In this document: positions 1-5,516 of the stretch, in pieces | Position numbering within the stretch: position 1 is the first letter of the stretch | Layout: each line of letters opens with the position of its first letter | From: Syntrophomonadaceae bacterium | GTDB taxonomy: Bacteria > Bacillota > Dethiobacteria > DTU022 | Direction: 5' to 3' | DNA length: 5,569 nucleotides | NCBI GenBank assembly: GCA_003552365.1 | Contig: PUKR01000121.1 | Location: 1-5,569, forward strand | Translations under genes and position numbers: made by a program | Notes under the pieces: model-generated | What the model was told of the DNA's origin: nothing | Databases searched by the model: none | What the model saw: the letters and a program-made list of their open reading frames with translations, nothing else

Positions 1-131
1 GTTTCCAGCCGCCTGGAAAAGGCCTTCGCTACCAGTGCCACTATTTTTAAACCTACCAGCAAAACCAGCAGGGCAAGGAGAACCCTGGCGCCGTAAGTGA
101 CCAGGGCGCTGTAAATCATCTCAAGATCCAT
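1..131 (-). CDS. Probable MscS-type mechanosensitive channel, N-terminal fragment (cut by window edge)
   Basis: Only the first 43 codons are present; the frame stays open to the left edge, so the gene is partial because of the window, not broken. The peptide starts MDLEMIYSALVTYG, continues with one hydrophobic helix at about residues 14-34 (rich in L, V, A with a G near its end), then a basic stretch ending KAFSRRLE. This layout (short amphipathic lead, an aliphatic helix with an LLVGL-like core, then a K/R-rich turn) matches the first transmembrane segment of small-conductance mechanosensitive (MscS) channels, which open under membrane tension to release solutes during osmotic downshock. 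The ATG at 131-129 is preceded by an excellent Shine-Dalgarno AAGGAGG (146-140) at 8-nt spacing, which fixes the start. It has its own likely promoter in the gap after the glycosyltransferase gene. The family call rests on a short N-terminus; another small membrane protein is possible, but the gene itself is well supported. Confidence 0.65.
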   Translation of the reverse strand, partial: MDLEMIYSALVTYGARVLLALLVLLVGLKIVALVAKAFSRRLE

Positions 132-192
132 ATAAAAGGCCTCCTTTTCGCTAATTTAAAACAGCGCAACGTGCCAAAATTTCACGTTCATT

Positions 193-221
193 ATTATAAC
201 ATATCGCCTGCAGGCTGTCTT
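193..221 (-). promoter_or_regulatory. Sigma-A-type promoter with extended -10 for the MscS-like gene
   Basis: Read on the minus strand: -35 AAGACA (221-216, 4 of 6 to consensus), a 17-bp spacer, and a perfect TATAAT (198-193) preceded by TG at the extended -10 position (TGTTATAAT). Expected transcription start is near 186, giving a leader of about 55 nt before the ATG at 131. The -35 overlaps the stop codon of the glycosyltransferase gene, so the channel gene probably has a transcript independent of the genes upstream. A perfect 10-bp palindrome GCCTGCAGGC (206-215) fills part of the spacer and touches the -35. A second dyad, AACGTG-N9-CACGTT (168-188), spans the predicted start site. Both could be repressor sites; that part is inference. 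Confidence 0.55.
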
Positions 222-1443
222 ACCGGGCAAACAGTCCTATTTTATGCCGCACCTGCCGGAGCAATTCTGAAGCTGCTTTTTCCCAGTTGAAAGGTTTAAG
301 AGCAGCATCAATATCTTCTTCAGCGATCCGTTTCGGGGCCAGGATCATTTTTCTCATTGCCGCTGCCCAGGTTTCCGGGCGCCTGTCCTCGATCATGCAG
401 CCGAGAATATTTTGATTTCGAACCCCGCATAATACTTCAGGGATTACCCCGGCCGGCGCGGCGGCGATGGGTGTTCCGCAGGCAAGCGCTTCAAGGGGGA
501 CCATCCCGAAACTTTCATAAAACGAAGGAACCAGGCATAAAGAAGCGGCATTGTAATAAAGGGGCATCTTTTCGTGATCAACAGCCCCGGCAAAGCCCAC
601 CCTGCCTTCAAGCCCGTATTTTAAGGCAAATGCTTTTAAAGCTGCCACCTGGGGATTGTCTTTCCGGTCTTCTCCGGCAAATAATACCCTGAACCTGTCT
701 TCCGCCGGCATATAAGAAGCGGCCTTAATTAATAGATCAAAACCTTTAACCGGTTCGATCCTCCCCACGGCTAACAGGATTTTTTCACCTTCAAAACAAC
801 CGGTGCTTTTTCTTGCTTCCAGCCGCTCTTTTTCATTGAAAGGCTTGAACAGGCTGCGGTTAATTCCGCAGGGGACGACTGCAATTTTATCCGCGGGAAT
901 GTTAAAATATTTTAACAGGTTTTCTTTTTCACTTTGAGCGGCTACTACCAGCAAGTCAGAGTCTTTGGCCAGTTCTTCTTCTTTTTTTAGGCGCAGCGGG
1001 GGTTCATTCTCCCCGGGACAGCAGTCATTTTTAGCCCGGCCGATGGTATGAAACATCACCAGGTGGGGGATTTTCCAGCTTTCTTTCAACAGCTGTCCGG
1101 TGCCGGCCGACAGCCAGTAGTGGCTGAAAATAAGATCGTAGCCGGAGTTGTCCCGGCTGCAATATTCCGCAATGCCCTGCGCTATGGTGCGGCAGTGGGG
1201 ATATATTTCTTCCTTGGACAGGGGGCCGAGGCTATCTTCGGGGCAGATCAGGCGCACATTCGGTGACAGGTAGCGGACCGTTTCACCTTCCGTTCCGCTG
1301 GGCCTGGTGAATAGATCAACCCGGTGGCCGGCTTCACCGAGGGCCTTGGAAAGCCCGCGCAGGTAAGTGCTCATCCCCCCCGTGTCTTTTTCCCCGGCCC
1401 GCCCCAAAGGTGAACTGTGAACGCTTAAAAAAGCCATGTGCAT
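220..1443 (-). CDS. GT4-family glycosyltransferase, MshA-like (D-inositol-3-phosphate glycosyltransferase type)
   Basis: A 407-aa cytoplasmic GT-B glycosyltransferase of family GT4, expected to move a sugar from a nucleotide donor (typically UDP-linked) with retention. The N-terminal domain holds the glycine-rich TGGM at 21-24, SHYWLSA at 107-113 and HT at 132-133. The C-terminal donor domain holds VGRIEPVKG at 226-234 (R228, K233) and the EX7E motif ESFGMVPLE at 310-318. From memory of mycobacterial and corynebacterial MshA, the start (SVHSSPL...DTGGM), LSKEEI around K77, SHYWLS and PPLR at 148-151 all align, so this is closer to MshA/sucrose-phosphate-synthase-like enzymes than to BshA. Length fits the family. 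Start: ATG at 1443, with AAGGGGGG 8 nt upstream; the ATG two codons later is the alternative. It lies 86 bp after the BioF2-type gene and is probably cotranscribed with it. The acceptor is unknown. Firmicutes are not known to make mycothiol and no mycothiol partner gene is visible, so I give no gene symbol. Confidence 0.9.
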   Translation of the reverse strand: MHMAFLSVHSSPLGRAGEKDTGGMSTYLRGLSKALGEAGHRVDLFTRPSGTEGETVRYLSPNVRLICPEDSLGPLSKEEIYPHCRTIAQGIAEYCSRDNSGYDLIFSHYWLSAGTGQLLKESWKIPHLVMFHTIGRAKNDCCPGENEPPLRLKKEEELAKDSDLLVVAAQSEKENLLKYFNIPADKIAVVPCGINRSLFKPFNEKERLEARKSTGCFEGEKILLAVGRIEPVKGFDLLIKAASYMPAEDRFRVLFAGEDRKDNPQVAALKAFALKYGLEGRVGFAGAVDHEKMPLYYNAASLCLVPSFYESFGMVPLEALACGTPIAAAPAGVIPEVLCGVRNQNILGCMIEDRRPETWAAAMRKMILAPKRIAEEDIDAALKPFNWEKAASELLRQVRHKIGLFAR

Positions 1444-1474
1444 CGGTACTGCCCCCCTTTCTTCCTTGATCCGC

Positions 1475-1504
1475 CAGGACCGGGCTTAGTCCCTAAAGGT
1501 CCTG
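1475..1504 (-). promoter_or_regulatory. Intercistronic RNA hairpin between the BioF2-type gene and the glycosyltransferase gene
   Basis: CAGGACC (1475-1481) and GGTCCTG (1498-1504) are perfect 7-bp inverted repeats. Inside them GGG (1482-1484) and CCC (1491-1493) add three more pairs, leaving a 6-nt loop and a one-sided 4-nt bulge (TAAA on the plus strand). The structure lies in the 86-bp gap and ends about 15 nt before the G-rich ribosome binding site of the glycosyltransferase gene. No T-run follows it on either strand, so it is not a normal intrinsic terminator. A role as mRNA-stabilising, processing or attenuating element is inference. Confidence 0.4.
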
Positions 1505-1529
1505 TCAAAACCGCTACCGCCGGCCAGTT

Positions 1530-2516
1530 TTACAGGAAATCCAGGGTTACTTTATAAACCGGCACCGCTTTAGCCCCCAGGCGGCTTTTGTAAACTTCCG
1601 CCCCTTTAAGAAAATCAAAAACAGCAACCCCGTTTTCAATGCTGTGCTTTAAACACAGCACTTTCGAGAGCAATCCGGCGCTCAGGTGTCCGTAATCGGG
1701 CACATAGCCGCTGTTATAGAGGTAAACCCGCTGCCGGTAATCAAAATAAAGCACGGCGGCGGCAATTGCCCCGTCAATTTCAAGCAAGCCGAAACGGGCA
1801 AGGTCCAGGTGAGAGTTAGCATCCAGCAGTCGATAAAAAAACTGTTCCCTCTCTTCGGTCAAGAAGTTAGCCTTTTCGGGATTTCTTCCAAACAGGTTGA
1901 TAAACCGGGGTAAAAATTCCTTGACTTCCTGCCGTTTATCAATAACCCGGTAACGGTAACTGTTACTTTCATTTTCCAGGCGGCGCAGTTTGCGCCTGAC
2001 TTCATGGCGCTGCTTTTTTTTGAGCATGGTTAAATAACCTTCCCAGCTTTCAGGCAGGGGCAGTTCAAAAGAGAGGTCCTGGCGGGAAAAATTAAGCTGC
2101 ACCGGGAATCTTCCTTCAGCATCGAAAGCAAAAAGCCCGTTGAAAATATAAGCAGCCGGGTGCTGGGCTTCAAGTTCAAGTTTTTCTATGCCCCTTGCCC
2201 TCAGGGCCGGCAGCAGGGCCTGGAAAAAATTAGTATCCTTTTGGGGCAGGACCACAAAATCAAGGTAGTCACAGAGATCAATACTGCCGATCAAACGTCC
2301 CACCTTTCCCTCACACATCAGGGGGGCCAGTCCGATCAAATCCTGATCCTGCCATACAGACTGCAGGCAAAGCTCCCATCCTTCTCCGAATGATTCCCAC
2401 CAGGCCCGCAGCCAGGCGGGAAGGGTAAAAACGGAGGGCCAGTCCAAAGACCGGCCCGGGCCGTCATAGTAATTCAAAAATGATTCGATAGTTTCTTCCT
2501 TTATTTCAAAAGCCAT
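1530..2516 (-). CDS. BioF2/CelD-type GNAT acyltransferase (Acetyltransf_6 family)
   Basis: A 328-aa soluble protein with the signature of the BioF2-like/CelD group of GNAT-fold acyltransferases, related in fold to FemAB aminoacyltransferases and often found in polysaccharide or cell-envelope clusters. Seen in the sequence: a TLPAWLRAWWESFGEGWEL segment near residues 31-49; a very basic helix at 165-181 (KKKQRHEVRRKLRRLE) that usually precedes the GNAT half; the core LLEIDGAIAAAVLYF (244-258); a YLYNSGYVPDYGHLSAG strand-loop (265-281); and the C-terminal hallmark DFLKGAEVYKSRLGA (301-315). No signal peptide or membrane helix is seen. The start ATG at 2516 has GAAGGTG upstream, with 6 nt between GAAGG and the ATG. 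It is 207 bp downstream of the CoA-transferase fusion gene, a gap with its own candidate promoter, and 86 bp upstream of the glycosyltransferase gene. Pairing with a GT4 enzyme suggests acylation of a glycan or glycosylated small molecule. The substrate is not readable from the sequence. Confidence 0.85.
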   Translation of the reverse strand: MAFEIKEETIESFLNYYDGPGRSLDWPSVFTLPAWLRAWWESFGEGWELCLQSVWQDQDLIGLAPLMCEGKVGRLIGSIDLCDYLDFVVLPQKDTNFFQALLPALRARGIEKLELEAQHPAAYIFNGLFAFDAEGRFPVQLNFSRQDLSFELPLPESWEGYLTMLKKKQRHEVRRKLRRLENESNSYRYRVIDKRQEVKEFLPRFINLFGRNPEKANFLTEEREQFFYRLLDANSHLDLARFGLLEIDGAIAAAVLYFDYRQRVYLYNSGYVPDYGHLSAGLLSKVLCLKHSIENGVAVFDFLKGAEVYKSRLGAKAVPVYKVTLDFL

Positions 2517-2560
2517 TATACACCTTCCCTGGTTTATCCTTACTCTACTTCAGCGATTTA

Positions 2561-2672
2561 AACCGGTTGCATAAAATTAATGCTATGGTTGTCGTATTTA
2601 ACAAGGTTATTGTTAGCGTATCTCATGAGGCTGTGCTTTATTATAGCCTGTTGCCGGCCCATCACGGGCAAC
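2561..2672 (-). promoter_or_regulatory. Candidate promoter/operator region upstream of the BioF2-type gene
   Basis: The 207-bp gap (2517-2723) holds a perfect TATAAT on the minus strand (2645-2640). The best -35 is TTGCCC (2671-2666) at an unusually long 20-bp spacing. A dyad GTTGCC-N11-GGCAAC (2650-2672) covers the spacer and the -35. Further downstream are a perfect dyad TAACAA-N5-TTGTTA (2599-2615), which also contains a weak TTGTTA-17 bp-ATTAAT promoter match, and the palindrome AACCGGTT (2561-2568). A transcript from the TATAAT box would carry a leader of about 117 nt. A long spacer with a dyad inside recalls MerR-family promoters, but no such regulator gene is in the window. The density of dyads is seen directly; the regulation is inferred. 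Confidence 0.35.
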
Positions 2673-2723
2673 GGCGGTAAATAAAACTGCACCACAGTTA
2701 AAGCTGAACAGGTCCTCGTTTGC

Positions 2724-4610
2724 TTACTTTAAATAAATAACAATGTGGACCATCCCGCTGTCCCACTTGCGTTCATATTCAAGGCCAAGTTTTTCCATTA
2801 AGCGAAATACTGCCGTGTTATCGGGTAAAATATCGGCGGTAAAGGTATGCAGGCCCTCGTTTTTGGCCACGGTAACCAGGTAGGAAAACAGCTCGAAACC
2901 GATTCCCTTGCTCTGAAAGTCATCACGGACAACTATCGAAACTTCCGCGGACAGGGTATCTTCATGAATACAATACTGGGCCATGCCGATCACAATTTCC
3001 TGGCCGAGGTAGCTTCTAACCGCCAACAAAACCATTTCTTTAGTGTAATCAATCACCACAAAATGTTTCTGCAGTTCCTGGCGGGGCATCTGGCGCCGGA
3101 GCGACATAAAACGCCGGTAAAGGCTTTTGTCGGACAGCGTATAATAGAAATCTTTGATCAGCGGTTCATCGCTTATTTTTACCGGGCGAATTAAAATCCT
3201 GAGGTTCTGCTTGGTTGTGCGATAAGTTTCCAGGTGCTCGGGGTACTGCCCTTTTTCTCCGGCATAGAATGTTTGATCGGGGTAAATCAGTTTCCTTTTT
3301 TTAGCCTCTTCGATCAACCAGGGACGAAACCTGGGATGGGCGATAGCAATTAAAGCCATGGCCCTTTCCCTGATGTTTTTACCGTGCAGAAAAGCAATTC
3401 CGTACTCGGTAACCACATAATAAAGATCCCCCCGGGTGAGGGTGGCACCGGCACCTTCCTTCAAGGCGGGAACAATCCTCGAAGCTTCATCGTTGCGGGT
3501 AGTAGACTGCATGGCCAAAATATTTTTCCCGTAGGTAGCAAGCACCGATCCGCGCATAAAGTTGGCCTGCCCGCCAATCCCGCTGTATAGTTTACTGCCG
3601 ATCGATTCGGCAGAAGCCTGGCCGCTTAGATCGATTTCCAGGGCACTGTTGATCGCGGTCATATGCTCGTGCTGGGCAATAACCAGCGGGCTGTTAGTAT
3701 AATCAATCTCTTTGAACGCAACTGCAGGGTTGTCGTCAATAAAATCATAGGCTTTACGGGATCCCATGCAAAAAGCGGCCACGATTTTACCCCGATTTTT
3801 TTCTTTCATACTATTATCGACAACGCCTTCTTTCACCAGGTCAATCATTCCGTCGCTTAAAAGCTCGGTATGAATCCCCAGGTGGCGCTTGTCTTTTAAA
3901 CAGGGCAAAATCCTGTCCGGCACGCTGCCGTAGCCCACCTGGATTGTATCGCCGTCTTCAACAATCCGGGCCACGTAATAGCCAATTTTATCTAAAACTT
4001 CCTGGTCCACCTCCGGGGACCGGTATTCCAGGATTTCTTCTTCTTGGAAAAGAAGGTGATCAAATTCAGACAAATGGATAAAGGAATCACCATGCACCCG
4101 GGGCATGCGGGGATTGATCTGACCGATCACCAAGTCGGCATTTTCTACGGCTGCCCTGGTAATATCCAGGCTGATTCCCAGGCTGCAGTAGCCATGGCTA
4201 TCCGGCTGGGAAACCTGGACCAGGGCCACGTCCACTGAAATCTGGCGGCGGCGGAAAAGGGCGGGCACTTCGGAAAGGAAGATCGGGGTATAGTCCGCCT
4301 GGCCCTCATTAACCGCTTCCCGGGTATGGTGGCTGATAAAAAACGAGTTCGAGCGGAAGTTCTCCTGCAGTTTTTCATCGCTGTAAGGGGCTACTCCCAG
4401 GGTCCAAACATGTAGAATTTCGGTATCGAAAAAAGCCTTCGGGTTTGTCTTGACATATTCAACCAGTTTTTGCACCAAATACTGCGGTTCGCCGCATCCG
4501 GTAGAAATGAAAATACGGTCCCCGGGACGAATTTTACAGAAGATATCATCCATGGGGGCAAATTTTGCCGGGTACTCTTTTTGCAACTTTTCAAGTTCGT
4601 TTATCATCAT
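2724..4610 (-). CDS. Fusion of acetyl-CoA hydrolase/acyl-CoA:acetate CoA-transferase with a Pat-like GNAT acetyltransferase
   Basis: A 628-aa two-module cytoplasmic protein. Residues 1 to about 450 form a full-length family I CoA-transferase of the acetyl-CoA hydrolase/4-hydroxybutyrate CoA-transferase (AbfT, Cat1/Cat2) type. GIHTELLSDG (245-254) carries the expected catalytic glutamate E249, which forms the glutamyl-CoA thioester. SGIGGQANFMRGS (343-355) and VVTEYGIAFLHGKNIRERA (399-417) are family blocks. Residues from about 470 (RILIRPVKISDEPLIKDFYYTLS) to 628 form a GNAT domain with the acetyl-CoA loop QSKGIG (566-571). E556 lines up with the catalytic glutamate of Pat/PatZ lysine acetyltransferases. 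The frame is continuous, so this is a fusion, not two genes. Starts: ATG at 4610 or the next codon at 4607; GAAGGTGA sits directly before, 3 nt from GAAGG to the first ATG and 6 nt to the second, so 627 aa is also likely. It is divergent from the transaldolase gene. Known fusions of this type are annotated in databases as bifunctional; acyl substrate and acetylation target are unknown. Confidence 0.9.
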   Translation of the reverse strand: MMINELEKLQKEYPAKFAPMDDIFCKIRPGDRIFISTGCGEPQYLVQKLVEYVKTNPKAFFDTEILHVWTLGVAPYSDEKLQENFRSNSFFISHHTREAVNEGQADYTPIFLSEVPALFRRRQISVDVALVQVSQPDSHGYCSLGISLDITRAAVENADLVIGQINPRMPRVHGDSFIHLSEFDHLLFQEEEILEYRSPEVDQEVLDKIGYYVARIVEDGDTIQVGYGSVPDRILPCLKDKRHLGIHTELLSDGMIDLVKEGVVDNSMKEKNRGKIVAAFCMGSRKAYDFIDDNPAVAFKEIDYTNSPLVIAQHEHMTAINSALEIDLSGQASAESIGSKLYSGIGGQANFMRGSVLATYGKNILAMQSTTRNDEASRIVPALKEGAGATLTRGDLYYVVTEYGIAFLHGKNIRERAMALIAIAHPRFRPWLIEEAKKRKLIYPDQTFYAGEKGQYPEHLETYRTTKQNLRILIRPVKISDEPLIKDFYYTLSDKSLYRRFMSLRRQMPRQELQKHFVVIDYTKEMVLLAVRSYLGQEIVIGMAQYCIHEDTLSAEVSIVVRDDFQSKGIGFELFSYLVTVAKNEGLHTFTADILPDNTAVFRLMEKLGLEYERKWDSGMVHIVIYLK

Positions 4611-4628
4611 TCACCTTCCTTTCAATTT

Positions 4629-4657
4629 ATTTTATCAGCACCCATAGGTATTGGCAA
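4629..4657 (-). promoter_or_regulatory. Sigma-A-type promoter for the CoA-transferase/GNAT fusion gene
   Basis: On the minus strand: -35 TTGCCA (4657-4652, 5 of 6), a 17-bp spacer, and -10 TAAAAT (4634-4629, 5 of 6) with TG in the extended -10 position (TGATAAAAT). The start site would be near 4622, giving a very short leader of about 12 nt that still includes the AGGAAGG ribosome binding site (4620-4614). About 18 bp upstream of the -35 lies a 13-bp near-palindrome GGTCAAATTGATC (4675-4687, one mismatched pair), a possible operator shared with the divergent transaldolase gene. The direct repeat GGCAAA at 4653-4658 and 4662-4667 overlaps the -35. Confidence 0.5.
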
Positions 4658-4865
4658 ATCAGGCAAAAGAACCGGGTCAAATTGATCTGAGGCAGGGAAA
4701 GGATGTTAAAAGTAGAAGTATTTAAAAAGCGAATAAAAAGTTGCCTTGCACCCGACCTGCAAAACACCTGGCAAACATGAACTAGAAAGCCGGGTTAAAA
4801 AGTAACATTGCAGAGGCTTGCAGCAGGGTTAATGGCAAGAATAATACTGATCGGAGGGTTTAACT

Positions 4866-5516
4866 ATGCAATTGTACCTGGACACTGCCAACGTGGAAGA
4901 AATAAGGCAGGCGGCTGACTGGGGAGTGATCTGCGGGGTAACCACCAACCCTTCACTGGCAGCCAAGGAAAATGAAGATTTCGGCAAAATCCTTCCCACC
5001 ATTTGCGACCTTGTCGACGGGCCAATCAGCGCCGAAGTTATTTCGATGGATTATGAAGGAATGATCAAGGAAGCCCGTGAGCTGGCAAAAGTACATCAAA
5101 ACGTGATCATTAAAATACCGGTCATGCCCGAGGGCTTGCGGGCAGTCAAAACTCTCGCCGCTGAGGGGATCAGGGTTAATGTCACTTTGGTATTCTCGGT
5201 CAACCAGGCCCTGCTGGCCGCCCGGGCCGGCGCGGCATACGTCAGCCCCTTTCTCGGTCGCCTTGATGATATCGGCCAAACCGGGGTAGCCCTGGTAAAA
5301 GATATTGTCGACATGATCGACCTGCACGAACTGGATACAGAGGTGATCGCAGCCAGCATCCGCCACCCCGAACATGTTCCGGCCGTGGCTTTAGCCGGCG
5401 CCCACATCGCTACCGTTCCCTTCAAGGTTTTGCAGCAAATGTTCAAACATCCCCTGACCGACGGGGGGATCGATAAATTCCTTGAAGACTGGAAAAAAGC
5501 GCAGGGTGGAAAGTAA
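4866..5516 (+). CDS. tal: Transaldolase, short TalC/FSA subfamily (often annotated fructose-6-phosphate aldolase)
   Basis: A complete 216-aa class I aldolase-type enzyme of the short transaldolase family, expected to transfer a dihydroxyacetone unit between sedoheptulose-7-P/glyceraldehyde-3-P and erythrose-4-P/fructose-6-P in the non-oxidative pentose phosphate pathway, in the cytoplasm. Seen: DTANV (6-10) with D6, GVTTNPSL (24-31), the Schiff-base lysine K83 in IIKIP (81-85), NVTLVF (105-110), SPFLGRLDDIG (127-137) and AASIRHPEHV (162-171). The sequence closely follows Bacillus subtilis YwjH as I recall it. E57 and F129 stand where E. coli FSA has Gln59 and Tyr131, which favours transaldolase over fructose-6-phosphate aldolase activity. 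Start ATG at 4866 has GGAGGG (4853-4858) at 7-nt spacing. No strong promoter is evident; AATAAT (4840-4845) is a weak -10 candidate too close to the ribosome binding site. No terminator is seen in the 53 bp after the stop, so transcription may run on. Confidence 0.95.
   Translation: MQLYLDTANVEEIRQAADWGVICGVTTNPSLAAKENEDFGKILPTICDLVDGPISAEVISMDYEGMIKEARELAKVHQNVIIKIPVMPEGLRAVKTLAAEGIRVNVTLVFSVNQALLAARAGAAYVSPFLGRLDDIGQTGVALVKDIVDMIDLHELDTEVIAASIRHPEHVPAVALAGAHIATVPFKVLQQMFKHPLTDGGIDKFLEDWKKAQGGK

Noticed and set aside
1503..1508. Perfect -35 hexamer TTGACA on the minus strand upstream of the glycosyltransferase gene.
   Set aside because: At 15-19 bp downstream there are only GC-rich sequences and no -10-like hexamer.
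2515..2520. TATAAT on the minus strand overlapping the BioF2-type start codon.
   Set aside because: A start site from it would fall inside the coding region; it is a chance match formed by the AT-rich spacer and the ATG.
2685..2699. Possible intrinsic terminator after the CoA-transferase fusion gene: AACTG/CAGTT stem with 5-nt loop, followed on the minus strand by TTATTT.
   Set aside because: The stem is only 5 bp with two G-C pairs and the T-run is interrupted; too weak to call as a terminator.
2847..3194. Open frame of 115 codons on the plus strand inside the CoA-transferase/GNAT gene; similar frames occur opposite other genes here.
   Set aside because: It lies wholly antisense to a well-supported conserved gene, has no ribosome binding site of note, and its peptide shows no recognisable family motif.
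4840..4845. AATAAT as a -10 box for the transaldolase gene.
   Set aside because: It matches 5 of 6, but the -35 region (CTTGCA/TTGCAG) is poor and the start site would fall on the ribosome binding site.
4953..5375. Open frame of 140 codons on the minus strand opposite the transaldolase gene.
   Set aside because: It is antisense to a highly conserved enzyme gene and encodes no recognisable domain; the frame stays open as a by-product of transaldolase codon use.
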